From the NCBI RefSeq assembly GCF_900609055.1, contig NZ_UXAW01000033.1, forward strand, positions 62,001 through 126,000: a DNA stretch of 64,000 bases. Reading direction: 5' to 3'. The translations under genes and the position numbers were made by a program. Under the pieces are notes generated by a model. The model did not search any database and had not been told where the DNA came from. It saw nothing but the letters and a program-made list of their open reading frames with translations. The DNA is from Pseudogemmobacter humi. GTDB lineage: Bacteria; Pseudomonadota; Alphaproteobacteria; Rhodobacterales; Rhodobacteraceae. Shown here piece by piece: positions 7,378 through 15,733 of this stretch; position 1 is the first letter of the stretch, and every line of letters starts with the position of its first letter.

Positions 7378-8412
7378 ATGCTGTTCAGCAACCAGTTGTC
7401 GGCCGATTACCCGCAGAAGAACTATGGCACCGCCCGCGTCTACGGCGACATGCTCGAACAGGCGGTTCTGGTGGAAAAACTGGGCTTCGATGCGGTCTCG
7501 ATCACCGAGCATCACCTGGTGAATGTGCTGATGATGCCGGCTCCGCTGCAATTCGCGGTGAAAATCGCGGCGATGACGAAACGGCTTAAGCTGCTGACCT
7601 CGGTCGCGGTGCTGCCGCTGCACGATATGCGGACCTATGCGGGCGAGCTGGTGGTGACGGATCTTCTGACCGAGGGGCGGCTTTACCTCGGGGTCGGGCG
7701 CGGTGCTTTCGCCTTCGAGATGGAGCGAATGGGCGTGCCGATGGCCGAGACCCGCGAGCGTTTCGACGAATCCCTCGCGGTGCTGCAAAAGCTGCTGACC
7801 GAGGAAGAGGTGTCCTGGCGCGGCAAATATTACAATTTCGACCCGATCACCGTCATGCCGCGGCCCGTGGATCCGGCCGGGGTCAAGATGATGATGGCGG
7901 TGCTGAACCCCGAGGGGGTCTATCACTGCACGAAGCGCGGCTTCCACATCCAGACCACGGCGCTGTCGGGCAATCATCAGTTGCTGGTCGATCAGGTCTC
8001 GGCCTTCCGGCGCGCGAAAGAAGAGATGGGCGAGGCCGGCGCGCATCTGACCATCTCGCTGTCGCGGCTGGCGCATGTGGCGAAAACCCCGGCGGAACGG
8101 CAGCGCAAGCTGGAAACCGCGCAATCCTATTACGCGCGTTTCGACAATGTATACACCGGGCCGGGGCTGGTCGATGCCGGAATGGTGCGGCCCCTGCCGC
8201 GGGCGCAGAGCATCGACGAACTGGCGGCGAGCCAGCTTATCTGCTCGCCCCAGGAGATGGTCGACCAGCTCGGGGTCTATGCGGATCTCGGGGTGGACCG
8301 GGTGATCATCAATCCGAATTTCGGCCTGCCGCAGCAGGAAACGCTCGATGCGCTTCAGGCTTTTGCCGAAGAGGTCATGCCCGCCTTTCCGGGCCTGTCC
8401 GCCGCGGCCTGA
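7378..8412 (+). CDS. LLM-class (luciferase-like) flavin-dependent monooxygenase
   Basis: A 344-residue TIM-barrel monooxygenase using reduced flavin and O2. AAGGAG precedes the ATG. Visible family features: AVLVEKLGFDAVSITEHHLV (early barrel strand with the conserved EHH), TSVAVLPLHDMRTYAGELVV, LTEGRLYLGVGRG, and the C-terminal CSPQEMVDQLGVYADLGVDR. It needs a flavin reductase partner, and one is encoded two genes downstream. As first gene of the operon it likely carries out the key oxygenation of the imported compound, for example ring opening or C-N/C-S cleavage. The exact substrate is not readable. Confidence 0.88.
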   Translation: MLFSNQLSADYPQKNYGTARVYGDMLEQAVLVEKLGFDAVSITEHHLVNVLMMPAPLQFAVKIAAMTKRLKLLTSVAVLPLHDMRTYAGELVVTDLLTEGRLYLGVGRGAFAFEMERMGVPMAETRERFDESLAVLQKLLTEEEVSWRGKYYNFDPITVMPRPVDPAGVKMMMAVLNPEGVYHCTKRGFHIQTTALSGNHQLLVDQVSAFRRAKEEMGEAGAHLTISLSRLAHVAKTPAERQRKLETAQSYYARFDNVYTGPGLVDAGMVRPLPRAQSIDELAASQLICSPQEMVDQLGVYADLGVDRVIINPNFGLPQQETLDALQAFAEEVMPAFPGLSAAA

Positions 8413-8445
8413 CCCGCGCGCAAAAAGATAACCAGGGAGAAAACG

Positions 8446-8634
8446 ATGCCTGTCATCCGTGTGGAAATGTTCGAGGGCCGCAGCACCGATCAGAAGCGCG
8501 AACTGGTGCGCGAACTGACCGATGCCTTCGTGCGCAGCTGCGGCGGCACGCCCCAGTCGGTGCAGATCGTCATCAGCGATGTGGCGAAAAGCGACTGGGG
8601 CTCGGGCGGCCAGCTCTGCATCGACAAAGCCTGA
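8446..8634 (+). CDS. 4-oxalocrotonate tautomerase-family enzyme
   Basis: A 62-residue protein of the smallest tautomerase type. After removal of Met1 the N-terminal residue is Pro, the catalytic base of this superfamily (MPVIRVEMFEGRS). The helix TDQKRELVRELTDAFVRS and strand QSVQIVISDVAKSDWG complete the beta-alpha-beta unit. 4-OT enzymes keto-enol isomerise unsaturated oxo-acids formed by ring cleavage and work as hexamers. AGGGAG precedes the ATG. Its place between monooxygenase and flavin reductase suggests that the pathway yields an unsaturated 2-oxo acid or similar enol. Confidence 0.85.
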   Translation: MPVIRVEMFEGRSTDQKRELVRELTDAFVRSCGGTPQSVQIVISDVAKSDWGSGGQLCIDKA

Positions 8635-8654
8635 CGCCGGGCGGGGAGGGGAAA

Positions 8655-9179
8655 ATGGGCTGCACGCCGTCAGACTTCGTTGCCGCGATGCGGCGCTATC
8701 CGGCCAGCGTCTCGATCATCGCCACCGGGCGGCCGGGGCGGCGGGTGGGGATGACCGTCTCGGCGGTCTGTTCGCTGACGGCCGAGCCGCCGCAGCTTCT
8801 GACCAGCATGAACCTCTCCAGCGGAACCACGGCGGCGATCCGGGCGGTCGGCTGGTTTTCGGTGAATGTGCTGCGCGAGGATCAGGCGGCGCTGGCGGTC
8901 CGTTTCGCCTCGCGCGAGGCGGGCGTGCATGGTGAGGCGCGCTTCGCCGAGGGCGACTGGTGCGACAGCGACGAGGGGGTGCCGTTCCTCGCCGATGCAG
9001 CGCAGTCCTTCATTTGCCGCAGCGCGGGCCAGATGGAGACGGCGAGCCATCTGATCATGATCGGAGCGGTCGAGCGGCTGGTTCTGCCGCCGCCGGAACC
9101 CGCGCCGGTGCTGATGTATCACGACGGCGCCTGGGGCCATTTCAGCACCGCCGCCGCGCAGCGGGGGATCGGCGCATGA
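8655..9179 (+). CDS. Flavin reductase-like (split-barrel FMN) protein
   Basis: A 174-residue split-barrel flavin reductase. Family landmarks are FVAAMRRYPASVSIIATG, GMTVSAVCSLTAEPPQLLTSMN (flavin-binding loop), WFSVNVLREDQAALA and the closing LMYHDGAWGHF. Such proteins reduce FMN or FAD with NAD(P)H and supply it to a partner monooxygenase, here the LLM enzyme at 7378, as RutF does for RutA. It overlaps the next gene by ATGA, so translation of the importer ATPase is coupled to it. Confidence 0.87.
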   Translation: MGCTPSDFVAAMRRYPASVSIIATGRPGRRVGMTVSAVCSLTAEPPQLLTSMNLSSGTTAAIRAVGWFSVNVLREDQAALAVRFASREAGVHGEARFAEGDWCDSDEGVPFLADAAQSFICRSAGQMETASHLIMIGAVERLVLPPPEPAPVLMYHDGAWGHFSTAAAQRGIGA

Positions 9180-10207
9180 GCGCACCCGCCATCGAATGCC
9201 GCGGCGTTTACAAGCTGTTCGGCAATCCCGCCTGCCATGACGAAGTGATCGGGCTTCTGCGCGAAGGCAGGATCGACCGCACCGGCGCGCAGCAGCGCTT
9301 TGGCTGCATCGTCGCGGTGAACGACGCCAGTTTCGCGGTGCCGCGCGGCGAGATTTTCTGCATCATGGGCCTGTCGGGCAGCGGCAAATCCACGCTGATC
9401 CGCCATATCAACCGGCTGATCGAGCCGACCGCGGGCGAGATCTTCATCGACGGCAGGCCGATCAGCGGGCTCGACGCGGGGCAGTTGCGCGAATTGCGCG
9501 CGCGCCAGATCGGCATGGTGTTCCAGAACATGGCGCTCTTGCCGCATCGCAGCGTGATCGACAATGCCGCGCTGGCGCTGGAATTGCGCGGTGACGATCC
9601 GCAAAGCCGCCGCCGGGTTGCAGCCTCGATGCTGGCGCGGGTCGGGCTGGCGGGCTGGCACGACAGTTCTCCGGCGCAGCTTTCGGGCGGCATGCAGCAG
9701 CGCGTGGGGCTGGCGCGGGCGCTGGCGGCCGATCCGCAGATATTGCTGATGGACGAGCCCTTTTCGGCGCTCGACCCGCTGATCCGGCGGCAGTTGCAGG
9801 ACGAATTCCGGCAGTTGTCCACGCGGATGGGAAAGACCACGCTTTTCATCACCCATGATCTGGACGAGGCGATCCGCATCGGCGACCGCATCGCGATCAT
9901 GAAAGACGGCGAGATCTGCCAGACCGGCACGCCCGCGCAGATCGTCGGCAGCCCGGCGAACGATTACGTGGCGGAATTCGTGCGCAATATCTCGCGCCTG
10001 CATCTGGTGACGGCGGGCGAGATCGCCGCCCCCACGGCAGAGCCGCCCACGGACGCGCGCCGCGTAGCCCCGGGCGCGCCGCTGGCCGAGGTGATCGACA
10101 TCATGGCCGAGACCGGCGCCCCGGTCGCGGTGGCCGCGCCCGATGGCACCGCCGGGCTGGTCACGCCCCGGGATGTGCTGCGCGCACTGGCAGGGAGACC
10201 GCAATGA
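9176..10207 (+). CDS. Glycine betaine/quaternary amine ABC importer, ATP-binding protein (ProV/OpuAA-like)
   Basis: A 343-residue ATPase. The start at 9176 overlaps the previous stop (ATGA); an open frame further upstream is antisense-like filler. The N-terminus GVYKLFGNPACHDEVIGLLR is diagnostic of the ProV/OpuAA subfamily. Walker A is GLSGSGKST, the signature LSGGMQQRVGLARAL, Walker B ILLMDEPFSALDPL, and the H-loop FITHDLDEA. A C-terminal part (about residues 285-343) resembles one reduced CBS repeat, GTAGLVTPRDVLRAL, rather than the full CBS pair of osmosensing homologues. This suggests a nutrient-uptake rather than osmotic role. Confidence 0.9.
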   Translation: MSAPAIECRGVYKLFGNPACHDEVIGLLREGRIDRTGAQQRFGCIVAVNDASFAVPRGEIFCIMGLSGSGKSTLIRHINRLIEPTAGEIFIDGRPISGLDAGQLRELRARQIGMVFQNMALLPHRSVIDNAALALELRGDDPQSRRRVAASMLARVGLAGWHDSSPAQLSGGMQQRVGLARALAADPQILLMDEPFSALDPLIRRQLQDEFRQLSTRMGKTTLFITHDLDEAIRIGDRIAIMKDGEICQTGTPAQIVGSPANDYVAEFVRNISRLHLVTAGEIAAPTAEPPTDARRVAPGAPLAEVIDIMAETGAPVAVAAPDGTAGLVTPRDVLRALAGRPQ

Positions 10208-11403
10208 GCCGCACGGATGAGGTGAACATGCACATATCGTCAGGGGCTCCGATCCTGTGGCGGGGTCTGGTTGCGCCGGTCTCCTGCGCGCGGGAGGGAC
10301 GCCGGGTCCGGTTCGGGCTGGTCGCGGTCGCCGATTGCCTTGCGCTGGCGCTGCTGCTGAACGGCCGGTTTCTGGCGGGCGGCGCGGTGCTGGCCGGGGT
10401 GCGCGCGGTCCTTGTCGCGGCTGATCTCGCCGGGTTCGGGCGCGGGGCCGCACAGCCGGAGACCGCGCCCTGGCGGCTGGCCATTCTCGCCTGGCTCATG
10501 GCGCTGGCGGCGGTGCTGGCGGCCGGTCTGCCGGGCCAGCCCGCAGACTGGCTGCGCCGCTTTCCCTCCTCGCGCGAGCTGTTCCAGAGCGTCTCGGGCG
10601 GTATCGACCAGGTGATCCGCTCTCTGACGCAAAGCCTGGGGCCGGTCTTCGACCAGATCCGCAATGTGCTGAATTTCCTGATCTCGGCGATCGAGCAGGG
10701 CCTCGGCCTGCTGCCATGGCCGGTGTATTTCCTGTTCCTTGGCCTTATGGCCTGGCGGCGGGGCGGGGCGGGCGTCCTGGCGGTGGTCTGGCTCTGCCTC
10801 GGCTATCTCGGGCTGTTCGGCTATTGGGACAAGGCGATTGTCACCTCGGCGCTGGTCCTCGCCTCGCTTTGCGTCTGCATGGTGATCGGCATCCCGCTCG
10901 GCATCCTGATGGCCAAGAACCGCGTGGTCGGCGCGGTGCTGGAGCCGGTGCTGGATTTCATGCAGACGCTGCCGAGCTTCGTCTATCTGCTGCCGGCGGT
11001 GGCCTTCTTCTCCATTGGCAAACCCCCGGCGCTGATGGCCACGGTGATCTTCGCCATGCCGCCGCTGATCCGGCTGACCGCCCTGGGGATCGGCCAGGTG
11101 CCCACCTATGTGCGCGAGGCGCTTTACGCCCATGGCGCGACGCCGATGCAATGCCTCGTCAAGGCGGAACTGCCGCTGGCGCTGCCCTCGATCCGCGCCG
11201 GGGTGAATCAATGCATCATGATGAGCCTTGCCATGGTGGTGATCGCCGCGCTGATCGGCGGCGGCGGCCTTGGCTACGACGTGCTCTTCGCGCTTCAGAA
11301 CGTGCAGCACGGCCAGGGGCTGCTGGCCGGGATCGGCATCGTCGCCTGCGCCATGCTGTTCGACCGCATCATGGGCCGCAGCCGCGGCCCCAAAGACCGC
11401 TAA
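10204..11403 (+). CDS. Glycine betaine-type ABC importer permease (ProW/OpuAB-like)
   Basis: A 399-residue inner-membrane permease. It overlaps the ATPase stop by ATGA. The C-terminal half is the ProW-like permease: the EAA-type loop region reads GQVPTYVREALYAHGATPMQ with the downstream LPLALPSIRAGVNQCIMMSL. An N-terminal region of about 130 residues holds extra hydrophobic segments (residues about 25-75 and 95-110), and PVYFLFLGLMAW starts the conserved core. Together with the ATPase and the binding protein downstream it forms a complete importer. The ligand is presumably a betaine or other quaternary amine. Confidence 0.9.
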   Translation: MSRTDEVNMHISSGAPILWRGLVAPVSCAREGRRVRFGLVAVADCLALALLLNGRFLAGGAVLAGVRAVLVAADLAGFGRGAAQPETAPWRLAILAWLMALAAVLAAGLPGQPADWLRRFPSSRELFQSVSGGIDQVIRSLTQSLGPVFDQIRNVLNFLISAIEQGLGLLPWPVYFLFLGLMAWRRGGAGVLAVVWLCLGYLGLFGYWDKAIVTSALVLASLCVCMVIGIPLGILMAKNRVVGAVLEPVLDFMQTLPSFVYLLPAVAFFSIGKPPALMATVIFAMPPLIRLTALGIGQVPTYVREALYAHGATPMQCLVKAELPLALPSIRAGVNQCIMMSLAMVVIAALIGGGGLGYDVLFALQNVQHGQGLLAGIGIVACAMLFDRIMGRSRGPKDR

Positions 11404-11455
11404 CCGCAAAACCCCGGCGCAAGACCGGGCCCCTCAGCACCGACAAGGAGAGACC

Positions 11456-12460
11456 ATGACCTCACTTCGCTTCTTCCTCGCCGCCGGCACCAGCCTGTTT
11501 GCCCTTGCCGCGCAGGCACAGACGACCATCGTCCTGGGCGAGCTGACCTGGGACGAGCCCCGGGTCGTCAACGCGGTTCTGACCGAACTGCTTACCGCCG
11601 AATTCGGCGCGAGCGTCTCGCAGATCGCCGCCGACCAGGGCGCGATCTTCGGCGCCATGGCGCGCGGCGACGGCACCGTCGATGTGCACCCCGCGGTCTG
11701 GTCCGCCGCCCAGCAGTCGAACATCGACCGCTATGTCACCGAAGAGGGCAGCGTTCGCCTCAACAGCCGGCCCTATCTGGCGACGGACGGATTCTATGTC
11801 ACCAAAGCCACTTCGGAACGGCTTGGCGTGACCAGCATCGAGGATCTGAAGGATCCCGAAATCGCCAAAGCCTTCGACGTGAACGGCGACGGCCGGGGCG
11901 ATTACTGGCCCGGGGCGCCGGGCTGGGGGGTGACGAACATCTACACCGTCAAGGCGCAGAGCTACGGTCTGACCGGGCATTTCGACGCGCTGGTCGCCTC
12001 GGACGCGCTGTTCAAGGCGCAGCTGGAGGCCTCCGAGGCCAAGGGCGAAGGGCTGCTGTTCTACTACTGGGAACCCGAGGCGCTGCATGCGCGCTATGAG
12101 CTGGTGAAGTTGCAGGAGCCCGAATTCACCGGCTTCGCCTCGGAGGACAAGAAGGACGATCCGCAATACAACCCGGAAGGCTGCTACGATTACACCGATC
12201 CGGCCAACAGCCCCGACTGGCTCGCGCTGTCGAAGATCGACTGCGCCACGCCCGCCCAGCCGATCTACATCGCCTACAGCGCCTCGCTCGACGAGCGCGC
12301 GCCCGAGATCGCGCATTTCCTGTCGAATGTCTCGTTCGAGCCGGCCGAGATCGGCGAGATGATCTACAAGCTGACCGAAGAGAACATGGACCTGACCGCG
12401 ATTGCGAAGGAGTGGCACAGTGCCAATGGCGAGCGCGTCGCCGGCTGGAAGGCACACTGA
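11456..12460 (+). CDS. Glycine betaine/proline betaine-type substrate-binding protein (OpuAC/ProX domain)
   Basis: A 334-residue periplasmic protein. The start at 11456 follows AAGGAG (11445-11450) and gives a signal peptide ending LAAQAQ. The OpuAC-type domain shows GELTWDEPRVVNAVLTELL, HPAVWSAAQQSN, and FYYWEPEALHARYELVKLQE. In this family aromatic residues form a cage for the quaternary ammonium group, and several Trp and Tyr are suitably placed. Two cysteines in the C-terminal third (EGCYDY and KIDCAT) could form a disulphide. It is encoded directly after the permease, and a UUCG-loop hairpin follows its stop. Confidence 0.88.
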   Translation: MTSLRFFLAAGTSLFALAAQAQTTIVLGELTWDEPRVVNAVLTELLTAEFGASVSQIAADQGAIFGAMARGDGTVDVHPAVWSAAQQSNIDRYVTEEGSVRLNSRPYLATDGFYVTKATSERLGVTSIEDLKDPEIAKAFDVNGDGRGDYWPGAPGWGVTNIYTVKAQSYGLTGHFDALVASDALFKAQLEASEAKGEGLLFYYWEPEALHARYELVKLQEPEFTGFASEDKKDDPQYNPEGCYDYTDPANSPDWLALSKIDCATPAQPIYIAYSASLDERAPEIAHFLSNVSFEPAEIGEMIYKLTEENMDLTAIAKEWHSANGERVAGWKAH

Positions 12461-12479
12461 GCCGCCTGACCCTCCGACA

Positions 12480-12499
12480 GGCGCCCCTTCGGGGGCGTC
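12480..12499 (+). terminator. UUCG-loop hairpin after the binding-protein gene
   Basis: CGCCCC (12482-12487) and GGGGCG (12492-12497) pair around a TTCG tetraloop, extended by a G-T and a G-C pair. A short TTT follows at 12502. It sits 20 bp after the stop of the binding-protein gene and 33 bp before the hydrolase start. It could lower expression of the downstream hydrolase or protect the upstream mRNA. Confidence 0.45.
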
Positions 12500-12532
12500 C
12501 GTTTCCCTGCCTTCGCCTGACCGGAGACCATC

Positions 12533-13309
12533 ATGGCGCCCGAACGCTACAGCATCACCGGCAACGGTCCCGATCTGATCCTGATCCACGGCATCGGCGC
12601 GACCCGTCAGGTCTGGGACGGGGTGATCGGCCGGCTTGCCCCGCATTTCCGCTGCATCGCCTATGACCTGCCCGGTCACGGCGTCTCGGAGATACCTGCG
12701 CGGCCGCTGAGCCTTGACGATCTGGTCGCGGATCTGGCCGCCCTGCAAGAGCATCTCGGCATTGCCAGCGTCCATCTCGCCGGTCATTCGCTGGGCGGAA
12801 TGATCGGCCCGGCCTATGCCCTTCGTTACCCCGAACGGGTGCGCTCGCTCGGGCTGATCTCGACCGCGGCCTTCCGCTCGGACGAAGACCGCGCGAAGGT
12901 CCGGGCCGTGATCGACGGGATGCGCGCGCGCTCTGTCGCCGCCGATCTTGGCGTATTGACGGCAAGGTGGTTCACCGATGCCTTTGCCCTGCGCCATCCC
13001 GAAGTGATCGCGCAGCGCCGCCAGCAGGTGCTGGACACCGACCCGGAGGTGTTCCTGAACGTCTTCGACATCTATGCCGGGACCGAAATGGCGCCCTGGC
13101 TGAACCGGGTGAGCGCACCGGCGCTGGTGCTGACCGGCGCGGAGGATGGCGGATGCAATCCTCACCTGAACCGACAGATTGCGGCCGCGCTGCCCGACGC
13201 CCGCCTGTGCATCGTGCCGCAGGTGAAACATGCGATTCTGCTGGAGGCGCCCGAGAGGGTGGCCGAAGAACTCCTGACATTCTGGCGTGACCGCCAGATG
13301 GATGGCTGA
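12533..13309 (+). CDS. Alpha/beta-hydrolase fold protein
   Basis: A 258-residue alpha/beta hydrolase. It has the oxyanion region LILIHGIGATRQVWDGVI, the nucleophile elbow GHSLGG (Ser around residue 86), the acid GAEDGG (Asp, around residue 202) and the catalytic His in PQVKHAILLEAPE. Sequence style is that of carboxylic ester, lactone or C-C hydrolases such as 3-oxoadipate enol-lactonase and RutD. As last gene of the operon it may hydrolyse an amide, ester or lactone formed after the monooxygenase and tautomerase steps. The RBS is GGAG just upstream of the ATG. Confidence 0.85.
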   Translation: MAPERYSITGNGPDLILIHGIGATRQVWDGVIGRLAPHFRCIAYDLPGHGVSEIPARPLSLDDLVADLAALQEHLGIASVHLAGHSLGGMIGPAYALRYPERVRSLGLISTAAFRSDEDRAKVRAVIDGMRARSVAADLGVLTARWFTDAFALRHPEVIAQRRQQVLDTDPEVFLNVFDIYAGTEMAPWLNRVSAPALVLTGAEDGGCNPHLNRQIAAALPDARLCIVPQVKHAILLEAPERVAEELLTFWRDRQMDG

Positions 13310-13840
13310 GCGATCGGGCTCTTGCATATAAACCCATAGCTGCGCGCAATCCGGAACGGGCCGGACGTTTCCCGACGCGAGCTGCGTTCCGGTTCCGCCC
13401 ACCAGAGCGGGACGGCTGTTTTCGGACAGGTGCGCCGCCAGTCTGAACCCCGGAAATGACAGCTTGCCAAAGCGCCGGCCCATCTGGATGCGCCCAGGGT
13501 GTCATGTCGTCCGCGCGCCGCACCGGCTCGGGTGGGGCAGGGCGAATTTTCCTGTCAGCTTGCGGAACTTCTGTCCCGCAACGGCTCGGCATCCGGGCAT
13601 GCGCGGCGCTGCGCCATCGGCGGCGCCAGCGGATCCCCTGGTTTTCTGCGTTCTTCCGGCGGATTCAGAATGCGTCGCTTTTCCCGTTGACCTTGTGCCG
13701 GGCGTTCGGTCCCGGCAGGGCCGGGTGTGCGGAGAGAGGCTTGCGGAAACCGCCGGTTCCGACAAGGATCGTCTCTGGCCCCGCCGCCCGGGGTCGCATA
13801 ACACAGGCCCGGCCCGGCGCAGAGGAAAGAACGAAACGAT
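13310..13840. other. Intergenic region without a supportable gene
   Basis: This 531-bp stretch separates the catabolic operon from the epimerase gene. Open frames on both strands have no recognisable domain and look like chance frames in GC-rich DNA. An 8-bp inverted repeat CCGGAACG/CGTTCCGG (13351-13358, 13385-13392) and a small AT-rich patch at 13322-13336 are visible. The promoter of the epimerase gene is expected here, but I cannot place it. Confidence 0.5.
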
Positions 13841-14854
13841 ATGACGCGAACGGCGCTTGTGACCGGCTCTTCGGGATTCATCGGCTATCATCTCTGTCTG
13901 CGGCTGTTGGCCGATGGCTTTCGTGTTCTGGGCCTCGACAATCTGTCCGACTATTACGATGTGGGACTGAAGCGGCAGCGCCAGGCCCGGCTGTCGCAGA
14001 ACCCGGGCTTTTCGGTGGTCAATGACTCTGTAGAGGCGCCAGGGTTGCTGATGCGCCTCTTTGGCGAACACCGGCCCGAGGTCGTCGTGCATCTCGCCGC
14101 CCAGGCCGGGGTGCGCTGGTCGATTGAAAACCCGCGCGCCTATCTGGAAAGCAACATCCAGGGCACGTTCGAGATGCTGGAAGCCGCCCGCGCGCATCCG
14201 CCCGAGCATATGCTGCTGGCCTCGACCTCTTCGGCCTATGGCGCGAATACGAAGATGCCCTATGCCGAAACCGACCGCGCCGATCACCAGATGTCCTTCT
14301 ACGCCGCGACCAAGAAGGCCACCGAGAGCATGGCGCATTCCTATGCCCATCTCTACGATCTGCCGGTGACGATGTTTCGCTTCTTCACCGTCTACGGCCC
14401 CTGGGGGCGCCCCGATATGGCGCTGTTCAAATTCACCCGGGCGATCCTGGAAGACCAGCCGATCGACGTTTACAACCACGGCGACATGCGGCGCGATTTC
14501 ACCTATGTCGACGATCTGGTCGAGGGGATCCGGCTTCTGATCGACGCCGCGCCGGTCCGCCCCGCGGACGGAGAGGTGCCCGAGGGCGACAGCCTCTCGC
14601 CGGTCGCGCCGTGGCGGGTGGTGAACATCGGCAATTCCGAACCCGTGCAGCTGACCGATTTCATCGCCGCCATCGAGGCCGCCATCGGGCGCCCGGCGAT
14701 CCGCAATCTGATGCCGATGCAGCCGGGCGATGTGCCCGCGACCTGGGCCGATGCGGATCTGCTGAAACGGCTGACCGGCTATGCGCCGAAAACCCGCGTT
14801 TCCGAGGGGGTGAAGGCTTTCGTCGACTGGTATCGCGATTATTACCGGGTCTGA
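13841..14854 (+). CDS. NAD-dependent epimerase, UDP-glucuronate 4-epimerase-like
   Basis: A 337-residue extended SDR. The N-terminal Rossmann motif is VTGSSGFIGYHL (GxxGxxG), NAD contacts continue at LDNLSDYYD, the catalytic triad is Ser in LASTSSAYG with YxxxK in YAATKKATE, and substrate-binding elements include FTVYGPWGRPDMAL and DMRRDFTYVDDLVEG. This pattern is typical of UDP-glucuronate 4-epimerases (LpsL/Cap1J type), which make UDP-galacturonate for lipopolysaccharide or capsule. It is isolated: no other glycan gene is adjacent, and the next gene starts about 100 bp on with its own RBS. The substrate assignment rests on overall similarity. Confidence 0.82.
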   Translation: MTRTALVTGSSGFIGYHLCLRLLADGFRVLGLDNLSDYYDVGLKRQRQARLSQNPGFSVVNDSVEAPGLLMRLFGEHRPEVVVHLAAQAGVRWSIENPRAYLESNIQGTFEMLEAARAHPPEHMLLASTSSAYGANTKMPYAETDRADHQMSFYAATKKATESMAHSYAHLYDLPVTMFRFFTVYGPWGRPDMALFKFTRAILEDQPIDVYNHGDMRRDFTYVDDLVEGIRLLIDAAPVRPADGEVPEGDSLSPVAPWRVVNIGNSEPVQLTDFIAAIEAAIGRPAIRNLMPMQPGDVPATWADADLLKRLTGYAPKTRVSEGVKAFVDWYRDYYRV

Positions 14855-14962
14855 CTGCAGGCCACGGGGCGGCTGCCGGAACGATGGACGGCTTTGGCCC
14901 CGGGCCACAGGAAGGGACGGAGGCCTGCGCAAGCGAAGGACGCGCGGATGAAAGGAAATGCG

Positions 14963-15730
14963 ATGACGCCCGAGAGCCTGGACGATCTGTTCTCACTTGC
15001 CGGGCGCCGCGCGCTGGTGACGGGCGCGAGCCGTGGTCTCGGCCAGGCCATCGCGCTGGGTCTTGCGCGGGCGGGGGCGGATCTGGCGATCACCGCGCGC
15101 GATGCCGCCTCGCTCGGGGACACCGCGGCACAGATCCGGGCGCTTGGGCGAGCGGCCGATTGCCTCGCGCTGGATCAGCGCGATGCGGACGGCATCGGGG
15201 CGGCGCTGGAGGGCGCGGGGGCCTTCGACATCCTGATCAACAATGCCGGGGTCGAGGAGATCTGTCCGTCGGAGAACGTGACTCCGGCGCTTTGGGACAA
15301 GATCGTCGACACCAATCTGAAAGGCGCGTTCTTCACCACCCAGGCGGTGGCGAGGGGGATGCTGGCGCGCGGGCGTGGCGCCATCGTCAACCTCTGCTCG
15401 CTGACCTCTTTCGTCGGCGTGCCGACCGCCACGCCCTACGGCTCGTCGAAATCCGGGCTGTTGGGTATGACGCGGGCGCTGGCCGCCGAATGGGCGCCGC
15501 GCGGGTTGCGGGTGAACGCGATCGCGCCGGGCTATTTCCGCACCGAGATGACCGAAGTCTTTTACCAGAACGAGGCCTGGGCCAATCAGATGCTGGGCAA
15601 GATCCCGCAGGGCCGCTTCGGCCGGGGCGCGGATCTGGTGGGAGTGGCGATCTTCCTTGCCTCCGACGCCTCAGCCTATATCACCGGCCAGTGTATCGGG
15701 GTGGACGGCGGTTATCTGGCCTCGATCTGA
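14963..15730 (+). CDS. Short-chain dehydrogenase/reductase
   Basis: A 255-residue classical SDR. The start at 14963 follows AAAGGA with a 6-bp gap; an in-frame ATG at 14948 is an alternative. Cofactor motif VTGASRGLGQAIALG, NNAG in LINNAGVEE, catalytic Ser in NLCSLTS, YxxxK in YGSSKSG, and C-terminal ITGQCIGVDGGYLAS are present. It begins a gene set that also holds a Pot-type importer, an HpsN-like dehydrogenase and a zinc alcohol dehydrogenase. In 2,3-dihydroxypropane-1-sulfonate (DHPS) degradation an SDR (HpsO) and a second dehydrogenase oxidise C2 while HpsN oxidises C3, so a polyol or sulfonated polyol substrate is plausible. This is inference from context. Confidence 0.83.
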   Translation: MTPESLDDLFSLAGRRALVTGASRGLGQAIALGLARAGADLAITARDAASLGDTAAQIRALGRAADCLALDQRDADGIGAALEGAGAFDILINNAGVEEICPSENVTPALWDKIVDTNLKGAFFTTQAVARGMLARGRGAIVNLCSLTSFVGVPTATPYGSSKSGLLGMTRALAAEWAPRGLRVNAIAPGYFRTEMTEVFYQNEAWANQMLGKIPQGRFGRGADLVGVAIFLASDASAYITGQCIGVDGGYLASI

Positions 15731-15733
15731 GGT

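Noticed and set aside
13502-14932. 476-codon minus-strand frame including the 531-bp gap
   Set aside because: Most of it lies opposite the epimerase gene; the part in the gap has no domain or RBS.
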